Shown in pieces: positions 18,559 through 25,290 of a DNA stretch of 54,364 nucleotides. The notes below the pieces were generated by a model. It was given only the letters and a program-made list of their open reading frames with translations, did not search any database and had not been told where the DNA came from. The number at the start of each line of letters is the position of its first letter. Position 1 is the stretch's first letter. The stretch is from Bacteroidetes bacterium SCGC AAA795-G10 (GTDB lineage Bacteria > Bacteroidota > Bacteroidia > Flavobacteriales > Flavobacteriaceae), in the NCBI GenBank assembly GCA_003130815.1, contig QFDA01000007.1, forward strand, positions 1 to 54,364, read 5' to 3'. The position numbers and the translations under genes were made by a program.

Positions 18559-18665
18559 TACAATTTTTAAAAGGATATTATCTGACTGATGAATGGTATG
18601 AAACTCAATGGGAATTTTTATTGAAATGGCTCAATACAATTGGCTACAAAATCAAAACGGAATAG
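18555..18665 (+). pseudogene. Short coding-like frame overlapping the end of the HNH-like gene
   Basis: A 36-codon frame starts at TTG (overlapping the previous stop as TTGA) and ends in TAG. Its translation is protein-like (LTDEWYETQWEFLLKWLN). There is no ATG. It may be a small coupled gene or the tail of a gene lost when the cassette was exchanged. Its stop lies inside the second 19-bp repeat, which supports the idea of a recombination scar. Confidence 0.3.
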
Positions 18666-18677
18666 GGTTAATATAAT
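18659..18677 (+). repeat. 19-bp direct repeat, copy 2
   Basis: This is an exact copy of 14927-14945 in the same orientation. It lies between the HNH-like gene and the small zinc-ribbon gene. Confidence 0.6.
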
Positions 18678-18718
18678 TGTATATAACCAAAATACTTGAG
18701 ATTTGTTATATTTAAGAT

Positions 18719-19057
18719 ATGGGGAAAATGATACAGGTGGCATGTGTTTGTCCGATGCCAAATAAGACAAACCAAGAAATAGAGGTGCCTGAAATAACCT
18801 CTCCATCAGGGAAATACATTAAAAGAGCTTTTTATCAGGGCATTGGCTTTATGGACTATGATGACCAAAGGTCAAGAGAAGTTTACCCTTGCTACAATTG
18901 TGGGAATTTGACAGTAACCCGCCAACTGAAACCTAAATGCTCAAACCCTAAATGTAGACGAAGAGTATATGACTTTGAAAAGAAAAGGAATTTATTGAAG
19001 TGCCCATATTGCAAAAAATATGAGATGGAATTTTACCATATTGGTATGTGGGATTGA
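18719..19057 (+). CDS. Small zinc-ribbon-like protein of unknown function
   Basis: The protein has 112 residues and is not recognised as a named family. The C-terminal half holds three CxxC or CxxxxC pairs: YPCYNCGNLT, PKCSNPKCRR and LKCPYCKKYE. This suggests one or two zinc ribbons, as in small nucleic-acid-binding or adaptor proteins. The N-terminus has two further cysteines (ACVCPMP). An ATG at 18728 is an alternative start. The next gene follows after 10 bp on the same strand. Confidence 0.65.
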   Translation: MGKMIQVACVCPMPNKTNQEIEVPEITSPSGKYIKRAFYQGIGFMDYDDQRSREVYPCYNCGNLTVTRQLKPKCSNPKCRRRVYDFEKKRNLLKCPYCKKYEMEFYHIGMWD

Positions 19058-19067
19058 GCTTTAACTT

Positions 19068-19280
19068 ATGAAAACTGAAGAATTAATAAATAAATATTGT
19101 GAACTTAATCCAGGTTTTGATAATGATATAGGAACATTAATGTATACCGTTGGTGGAGAAGAAATGTGTAGGGTTCTTGAAAAATGTATCATCGAAAATA
19201 AAAGGTTTCAAATATGTTACCCGAAAGATGCCCTTGATGGGGGATACGTTAGATTTTTAAAAAAGAGTAAAAATGACTAA
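19068..19280 (+). CDS. Small hypothetical protein (70 aa)
   Basis: The protein is not recognised. It begins with an ATG 10 bp after the zinc-ribbon gene and probably shares its transcript. It is soluble and mixed in charge, with two cysteines close together (EEMCRVLEKCIIENKRFQICY) and no domain that I can name. The spacing and compact fold-like composition make it a plausible gene. Confidence 0.5.
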   Translation: MKTEELINKYCELNPGFDNDIGTLMYTVGGEEMCRVLEKCIIENKRFQICYPKDALDGGYVRFLKKSKND

Positions 19281-19602
19281 AAATGACTAAAAACTGAATT
19301 GTTTATTTTTCTAAAAAATGTGGTTTTATATGATTTTTAGCAATTTTGAAATGAATCCCGTTTAATGACCTTTCAATCCCTCACTATCATTTATAAAATA
19401 CTGGTTTAATTAACCTACTTTCATTAAGTGTGGTTTTTACCCATACACCTATAAATCTATACTCCTTAGCATCTAAAACTTTTATTTTGAAACCTAGCCT
19501 TTTTGATGGCACTCACGGCGTGGTCTTTTTTTATTAACTATACTAGTTTTACTACTCTTATTTCTATCTACTTTAAAATAAAACGGCATGCCGTACCTGC
19601 CG
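19281..19602. other. Gene-free 322-bp gap between convergent island units
   Basis: The gap separates the small plus-strand genes from vapE on the minus strand. No convincing gene is seen. A 27-codon minus-strand frame after vapE (starting MPFYFKVDRNKSS) is too short to call and overlaps the terminator hairpin. The right end holds that hairpin (19574-19604). Confidence 0.5.
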
Positions 19603-19604
19603 TT
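19574..19604 (-). terminator. Hairpin terminator overlapping the vapE stop
   Basis: On the minus strand AACGGCA (19604-19598) pairs with TGCCGTT (19588-19582) around a 9-base loop, and TTATTTT follows. Within it, CGGCATGCCG is also a perfect palindrome. The GC-rich stem in an AT-rich region, followed by T residues, fits an intrinsic terminator for the HTH-vapE unit. Confidence 0.65.
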
Positions 19605-20862
19605 AATTATGCCTCCATTTAAGTTTGTATAATCTTGGTCCTTTATTTGGTTTTGTTATTATGTCAACACCTTTAGGAGACATTGATTTCAATATCGAAC
19701 CTACTTTATTACTCTTAGTAAAGATTCCATGCTCCTTTAAGCTTTTCATTATATCAGAAAATCCTATCCTCCCCTCCGGATCAAATAGCAACATATTATT
19801 TAAAGTGGTCTCTAAGGGGTCTTTATATATATATTGTTCTGATAAATTCATTATGGTTTCTAAATCATTAACATGAATAATTGACTCTTCTTTAAATTTT
19901 ATCACCTCATCTCTAATTTGAGACCAGACTTGCATAATATCAAGACTATTGAGTAGATCAAAATCCATTCTTTCTGCAATTGTAAAAAGCATATACCTAT
20001 TTTCATTTTCATTTCGAAGCAGCTCCTTATAATTTGTAGTTCCAGCAAATGTGGCTCTTCTTTTAAGGTTTTGGTTAGTATCTTTATATAGAGTCCTTTT
20101 GCTAAAATCTTCTTGTGAAATGATACTCCTAAGTTTTCCCTCTCCTTTTATTAAAAGCTGATTTATGTCATCAAATAAATATATCATCTTAGTATTTTTG
20201 TCTATATCAAAGTTTCTGTCATCTTTTGGCAGTTCACCAGCAGTCTCTGCGTAAATTTCTGTTCCTGCTACCCCTGTTGCCTTTTCTATTGCACCAATTA
20301 AACCAATCTTCCTAAAAAACTCAGTCTTCCCAAATCCTCTTTGTTCACTAAAAAGAATGAATACAACTCTTGAATAAACCTTCTTTGGGGTCATTGGATC
20401 TATGCCTCTCAGAGCAAAAGCATAAGTGGTACACAGCCACTTTTTAATTAGCATATGATTTTGATTAAAATCTCCCTTTAGTTTTGCCGCTGACACAAGA
20501 TCCTTAATTCTATCTTTCCCATCCCATTTGTTGTCTTCTAATTGATTGAAGAAAATCTTAAGGGAATCAATCCTATCAATCTTATCAGAATTTAAAATAC
20601 TTCCATAATCACTATCTGTAATCTTCCAACCAGCATCTTTAAGGTTTAACTTTAAATCATCGAAGTTTACCTGGGACTTAAAGTCTATTGATCCATCTGG
20701 ATTTTTTTTAAAAGCTGTATTGGTGTGGTTTAGGATTACAATTTGTGATCCTAGATGTTCTCTGTATGATTTATAATCTCTTTTTATTCCCTTGTAGTTC
20801 TCCCACTTAAAAGGACTTAAACTATTTGAGTTTTTTCCCACTGTTAAATCATCATCTTTCAT
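19603..20862 (-). CDS. VapE-family P-loop protein (replication/helicase-like)
   Basis: This 419-residue protein of the virulence-associated-E family is common in integrated islands and phage satellites. There it is thought to act like a superfamily-3 helicase or replication initiator. Seen are an N-terminal region (residues 60-130) typical of these proteins, a P-loop SEQRGFGKTEF at 172-182, a Walker B-like KMIYLFDDINQL near 225-236, and the arginine-rich LKRRATFAGTTNYKELL segment. A classical primase domain is not present in front. It starts directly after the HTH gene stop (TAAATG), so the two are coupled. A role in replication of the excised element is the best inference. Confidence 0.88.
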   Translation of the reverse strand: MKDDDLTVGKNSNSLSPFKWENYKGIKRDYKSYREHLGSQIVILNHTNTAFKKNPDGSIDFKSQVNFDDLKLNLKDAGWKITDSDYGSILNSDKIDRIDSLKIFFNQLEDNKWDGKDRIKDLVSAAKLKGDFNQNHMLIKKWLCTTYAFALRGIDPMTPKKVYSRVVFILFSEQRGFGKTEFFRKIGLIGAIEKATGVAGTEIYAETAGELPKDDRNFDIDKNTKMIYLFDDINQLLIKGEGKLRSIISQEDFSKRTLYKDTNQNLKRRATFAGTTNYKELLRNENENRYMLFTIAERMDFDLLNSLDIMQVWSQIRDEVIKFKEESIIHVNDLETIMNLSEQYIYKDPLETTLNNMLLFDPEGRIGFSDIMKSLKEHGIFTKSNKVGSILKSMSPKGVDIITKPNKGPRLYKLKWRHN

Positions 20863-21138
20863 TTAGTCTAGTTTTATAAGTGAATTCAACAGCTCTTCCT
20901 TTTTATAAAATCTTCTACTTCCAATACCATAGGCTATTACTTTGCCTTTATTGGTCCACCTCCAAAGAGTTGAGCTGTCTACTTTCAAAAGTTTACATGC
21001 TTCCTCTCTTGTAAGAAGTTCTTGGTCGGAGGAGTATTTTTGGGGATTATTTTTAATTACATCTTTTAGGGATTTCCCGATGAGGTCTTCAAGTTCTTCT
21101 TTTGATAGAACATCGAAAATAATTTGTTTAGATTTCAT
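20863..21138 (-). CDS. MerR/excisionase-type HTH DNA-binding protein
   Basis: This small regulator or excisionase of 91 residues has an HTH_17-type domain near its C-terminus (LLTREEACKLLKVDSSTLWRWTNKGKV... GSRRFYKKEELL). Such proteins control excision and early genes of integrative elements. I chose the ATG at 21138. A TTG at 21186 would add 16 residues, but they would be encoded by a perfect 22-bp inverted repeat (21155-21176) that looks like an operator. The stop abuts the vapE ATG. The gene lies 95 bp after the last gene of the integrase/type III operon. Confidence 0.85.
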   Translation of the reverse strand: MKSKQIIFDVLSKEELEDLIGKSLKDVIKNNPQKYSSDQELLTREEACKLLKVDSSTLWRWTNKGKVIAYGIGSRRFYKKEELLNSLIKLD

Positions 21139-21154
21139 TGTATCAATTTTTAAT

Positions 21155-21176
21155 GAATTGAAACCATTTTCAATTC
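21155..21176. promoter_or_regulatory. Perfect 9-4-9 inverted repeat upstream of the HTH gene
   Basis: The half-site GAATTGAAA is mirrored exactly after four bases. It ends 17 bp before the HTH gene ATG. A dimeric repressor, perhaps the HTH protein itself, may bind here to control the HTH-vapE unit. Confidence 0.55.
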
Positions 21177-21233
21177 TTTGAAACAATGATAATTTTTAAA
21201 TTACCTATGAAAAAAGTGTGTAAAACGTGTTTT

Positions 21234-22037
21234 TTACGTGTTCTCGAAATTTATGCGAAAATCATTTAGAATTCTTTTTTTTTCTGACCAGTTTGAAGGC
21301 CTATCAAAATGCTTTATTTCAAGATTATAGTAAGTATTTATATAGTTCTTATAATCCTCTTTGGTACAATGCATAAGGTAGTCCTGAGATTCTAAATCTC
21401 TTAAAAAAAACCATATTGATGTTAACTGAACACTTTTACTTGTGTAATAATTATCTGTTAAATATTTAAATAATTCAAAGCAACGTTCATTCCACATGTT
21501 ACGATTAAAAACAGCTGATCTAGATATTTTGAGCTTTCCCTGGAGCTCAGCCTGATATATTGAGAAAATTAGCTCTAAGCGATCACTAGCATCCGCTTTA
21601 CTCCTTACTTCAATATTATTTTTAAACCCAGTAAAACCATTTAGTTTGGCTAAATTATTTAACCTACCCTCCTCCCTTGAGATATAATTAATTCCGTATT
21701 TTTCTTTAAAATACTCAGACAAGTCTAACTGATTCAAAGGCTTAATATTTATAGTTTTCGAGGTTAACTCCTTATATCTTTTTTCTATCGGAGAAAATCC
21801 AAATTTTGGAGAATTCATCGACCAATGAACAATTGTTTTAGCAGCATTTTGTTCTAAAAATTTAGCGAATCTTTCAATGCTATCTTTTTCATCTTTATCA
21901 GCGAAAAAATATTTTTTCTGATCATTTTCATAATATACTGCTCCGATCCAATATACTTGATGCTCAGAAATTTCAAAAGTAGAACTACCGTAGTGGACTA
22001 TCAAAGAATCTTTTGTATCAATTAGCTTTTTACTCAT
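21234..22037 (-). CDS. Unknown 267-aa protein at the end of the type III R-M operon
   Basis: No family was recognised with certainty. Residues 20-85 (HQVYWIGAVYYENDQKKYFFADKDEKDSIERFAKFLEQ then TIVHWSMNS) alternate strands and helices in a way reminiscent of RNase H-like exonuclease domains, but the acidic residues are not clearly placed. The C-terminal half is helical. It overlaps the preceding gene by 8 bp and is the last member of the six-gene run that begins with the integrase. It could be an R-M accessory or an element-maintenance protein. Confidence 0.7.
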   Translation of the reverse strand: MSKKLIDTKDSLIVHYGSSTFEISEHQVYWIGAVYYENDQKKYFFADKDEKDSIERFAKFLEQNAAKTIVHWSMNSPKFGFSPIEKRYKELTSKTINIKPLNQLDLSEYFKEKYGINYISREEGRLNNLAKLNGFTGFKNNIEVRSKADASDRLELIFSIYQAELQGKLKISRSAVFNRNMWNERCFELFKYLTDNYYTSKSVQLTSIWFFLRDLESQDYLMHCTKEDYKNYINTYYNLEIKHFDRPSNWSEKKRILNDFRINFENT

Positions 22038-22461
22038 TTAAATGTACTGTACTCGTCTTTTGATCTTTCCTATCTATTATGTGTTTCTTATAAAATTCTA
22101 ACACACAATTTTCCTCATCTTTACTAGGATAATCCAAAAATTTTAAATCTTTTACAGGAGGCTTTGACTCAAAATAATCAAAGAATTCTTTTGACATGGC
22201 ATTTGCATCATTAGGGTTAGCGTTACCAAACTCATATTTTATAATTTCACCGCTTTTTAATTCGCTACTGCCATATGTACAACTAAAATCCTTTTCAATC
22301 AGTTTATCATTCTCCCAATATTCAGTGTCATTCAAAACAATAACCTTTCCATTGTTTAACTCATAAAATGACCAATAAAACATGTGTTTCCAATCATCAG
22401 TATCTTCACCTCCAGTCATGGTACATCCGTAGTTCTTGTATTTTAAAACTCTGAAGCTCAT
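22030..22461 (-). CDS. Unknown 143-aa protein directly after type III Res
   Basis: The protein is not recognised. It is small and acidic, with no signal peptide. It has a Gly-Cys-Thr-Met-Thr-Gly-Gly-Glu-Asp-Thr stretch near the start and aromatic-rich strands (MFYWSFYELNNGKVIVLND). It starts 6 bp after the Res stop and overlaps the following gene by 8 bp, so it is very likely co-translated with the restriction enzyme. The position suggests an accessory or antitoxin-like partner, but nothing in the sequence proves it. Confidence 0.7.
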   Translation of the reverse strand: MSFRVLKYKNYGCTMTGGEDTDDWKHMFYWSFYELNNGKVIVLNDTEYWENDKLIEKDFSCTYGSSELKSGEIIKYEFGNANPNDANAMSKEFFDYFESKPPVKDLKFLDYPSKDEENCVLEFYKKHIIDRKDQKTSTVHLNE

Positions 22462-22467
22462 TAATCT

Positions 22468-25287
22468 CTAAATATATTTTTTAATGATTCCTTCTATGTC
22501 ATTTGGGTCAAAAGAAACATCCCAAAACCATTTACCAAATCCACCGTGGTTGTTAACAGATTTAATCCATTCATTTAAATATTCCCTCTTGGTTTTATTT
22601 TGTTGACTGTCAACACCTTTAACTTCTATAACCAACATTTTCCCATTGTTTAACTTTAAAATAAAGTCTGGGTAATATCTCCTAATTATACCTTTATAGT
22701 TATAGTGTATAACAAATCCAAGATGATCATTTTTAACAAACGATTCCACCATATGCGAATTTTCAAAAAAGTATGATTCTTGGGCCTCCCATCCACTATC
22801 AAAAACACAATGACTAATATGAGATTTTTCAACTAGCTCACAAGGTTTACTTGTATACCAAGTTTTGACGTCAGATGTCGACCTTATTGGTCTTTCTTTG
22901 TTAAATATTGGTGTCAGTATTTCTGTATTTTCAGCTCTGATCTCAGACCAGATATGTTGAATTATTTTATTCATGTTTAGCATGATCAAGACCTTCTTTT
23001 TTGAATCATCTTGATTGAATAAATTATTTTTTATTCTAATTTTATCTGATTGTAAGAATTCTTCTACAAGTCTAATTACTTGACTTAAAAAGGCTTCTTT
23101 TCCTCCTTTCCAATCAGGTTTTTTTTCCGAATTATAGATCGTAGAAGCAATCCGAAAAACTATCGATTGAACTCGGGTTTCTTCTGCAATTTGATCTAAA
23201 CCTATTGCAGACTTGACCTTTGGATTTGCTTTTCCACTAATTATTGCCGCTAACTCAGCCTCTGTGATTGATTCGTATGGATCAATCTCTAAAGACTTGA
23301 CATTTTCCCAATCTAATTTAAGCTGTGACTTGTATACGTGGTCAATTCGAATAATATTTGGAAATACAATTTCATGCTGTATTTTCTCTTTTACGGGTTC
23401 AATCTTGGTTTTTGGTTTTGGTGGAGGCGGCGGTGTTCCATCTCCGCCTTCGTGAGGTAAGAATGTAAAGGGGACACCAAAAATGTTTACATATTCTGCT
23501 TCAAATAAACCATCTTCCCCAACATCATAACTAACGCGTCTTAAGCCTCTTCCTACAACTTGCTCGCAGAGCAATTGGCTTGAAAATGCTCTCAGCCCCA
23601 TAATGTGAGTAACTGTTTTTGCGTCCCAGCCTTCGGATAACATTCCAACAGAAATTACATTTTGAATTTGTTCTCCTGGTTCACCTTTCTTACCAACGGT
23701 ATCGACAGTCTGTCGTAATAGTTCAGCTTGTTGTTTTTTTGTCAATTTGGGAGTACTTTCTTCTCCAACTTCATCTTCTGTTTCAATTACGATTTCAACT
23801 GCTTCTGTTTCAGATTCTGCATTTTTTAAAACTCTACTGTCTATTTGTAAAGTTTTATCAGGATTACATAATTCTGGTATTAATATTTGATTGTGGTCAA
23901 ATGCATATTTTATTCGAGAGGATGTTTCTGTTCTATTGGCAACGGTAATCATAACAGGTGGTACTTTATGACCTGCCTCTTCCCATTCATTTTTTGTTTC
24001 TTGCCAATCTTCACCTAATAAATAGTAGGCGTTAATTAGTAAATCTGGTAGTGGTTCTGTTTCATCAGCCTTTCTGTTGATATCATCTTTTACTTCATCA
24101 TCTGCATAGATGTGATATAATCTTGATTTCAGCTCTTTAGTGCGTTCACTGTCATCTCGAACTACAACTCTTGGTGTTTTTACCAAACCAGATTCAATAG
24201 CATCATTCAACCCAAAGTCAGAAACAATCCATGTGAATAATGTTTCCTCTGCAGACTTTTTACCAGACGGTGTAAATGGGGTAGCAGATAAATCAAAGCA
24301 TTTTAGGATTCCTCTTTTTTCATGAATTTTATCTAATCCGCCTACCCATATAGTTGCTTCTTCAGCACTATCTTTATCAGACCCTGTCCGTTGGTATTTT
24401 CCTGCAGCTTCTATGTTGGTCCGCCAAGCGTGATGTGCTTCGTCATTCAATACTATGATATTTCTCGCATTGCTCATTTCACCCAATACATTACGAACAT
24501 AAGCCTCACCGCTGATCTCCATACGTTGACGCTTGTCCACTGAGCGAAGTTGACCCTTTTCAACTTTAGCATCAATCTTATCTTGGGAGTCCCAAGCTAA
24601 TGCATGCCAATTATGAATAATTACTTTCCCCTGACGGAGTTTATCCATCAAAGTAGAAGGGACAATATTAAATTCTTCATAATAGTTTTCTTTGTGAGTT
24701 GGTTGTAAAACTTGCAATCGACTTTTCACCGTAAGACCGGGAGCCACTACTAAAGCATACTTACTGAATCTCGAATCGGTTGGACTAGTTACTTTGTTCA
24801 AGAAGTTCCACGCAATAATCATTGACATAATGATGGTCTTACCCGAGCCCGTTGCCATTTTACTGCACCAACGCTCAAATGCTCCTCCATCTCCCTGAAT
24901 ATCTATCCCTACTTTGTCAGCAGCAGGAGCTTCTGTTAGCCAAATTAATGTTTCTATGGCTTCTAATTGACAAAAGAAAAACCTGCGGTCTTTTCGCTGC
25001 TCAGGGTCCTGCCAATGTTCTAAAAGTCGTTTAGTAATACCTGTAACTCCTGGATAGCCTTCTTTTTTCCATGCAATTACTCTTGTCCGAATTTTATTTA
25101 CAGTTTCAATCTCTACAAAAATACCTGGGTCGTCAAATGCTTTTGAGTTTGGAGTAGCTATAACATAACCTGCAGGTCGTCTCCCTTCTTTGATAATAAA
25201 ATCTCTGTTTTCTCTATCGTAGTACCAATGTTTTTGTGGTTCTTGATGGGGACTGTTAATGATCAGTTTATCAATAGTTCTTGCCAT
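22468..25287 (-). CDS. Type III restriction enzyme, Res subunit
   Basis: This is the helicase-nuclease subunit of a type III restriction-modification system. With Mod it cleaves DNA carrying two unmodified sites after ATP-driven movement. Its 939 residues show Walker A (MATGSGKT, 144-151), the DEAH box (VLNDEAHHAW near 281), helicase motifs V and VI (SEGWDAKTV... EQVVGRGLRR) and a C-terminal PD-(D/E)XK nuclease (YYPDFILK...LVIEVKG, about 866-889). All key motifs are intact, so an active enzyme is expected. It starts 3 bp after the Mod stop. Confidence 0.95.
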   Translation of the reverse strand: MARTIDKLIINSPHQEPQKHWYYDRENRDFIIKEGRRPAGYVIATPNSKAFDDPGIFVEIETVNKIRTRVIAWKKEGYPGVTGITKRLLEHWQDPEQRKDRRFFFCQLEAIETLIWLTEAPAADKVGIDIQGDGGAFERWCSKMATGSGKTIIMSMIIAWNFLNKVTSPTDSRFSKYALVVAPGLTVKSRLQVLQPTHKENYYEEFNIVPSTLMDKLRQGKVIIHNWHALAWDSQDKIDAKVEKGQLRSVDKRQRMEISGEAYVRNVLGEMSNARNIIVLNDEAHHAWRTNIEAAGKYQRTGSDKDSAEEATIWVGGLDKIHEKRGILKCFDLSATPFTPSGKKSAEETLFTWIVSDFGLNDAIESGLVKTPRVVVRDDSERTKELKSRLYHIYADDEVKDDINRKADETEPLPDLLINAYYLLGEDWQETKNEWEEAGHKVPPVMITVANRTETSSRIKYAFDHNQILIPELCNPDKTLQIDSRVLKNAESETEAVEIVIETEDEVGEESTPKLTKKQQAELLRQTVDTVGKKGEPGEQIQNVISVGMLSEGWDAKTVTHIMGLRAFSSQLLCEQVVGRGLRRVSYDVGEDGLFEAEYVNIFGVPFTFLPHEGGDGTPPPPPKPKTKIEPVKEKIQHEIVFPNIIRIDHVYKSQLKLDWENVKSLEIDPYESITEAELAAIISGKANPKVKSAIGLDQIAEETRVQSIVFRIASTIYNSEKKPDWKGGKEAFLSQVIRLVEEFLQSDKIRIKNNLFNQDDSKKKVLIMLNMNKIIQHIWSEIRAENTEILTPIFNKERPIRSTSDVKTWYTSKPCELVEKSHISHCVFDSGWEAQESYFFENSHMVESFVKNDHLGFVIHYNYKGIIRRYYPDFILKLNNGKMLVIEVKGVDSQQNKTKREYLNEWIKSVNNHGGFGKWFWDVSFDPNDIEGIIKKYI

Positions 25288-25290
25288 GAA

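Noticed and set aside
19281-19602. Short minus-strand frame MPFYFKVDRNKSS... after vapE
   Set aside because: Only 27 codons, overlaps a terminator hairpin and ends in low-complexity basic residues.
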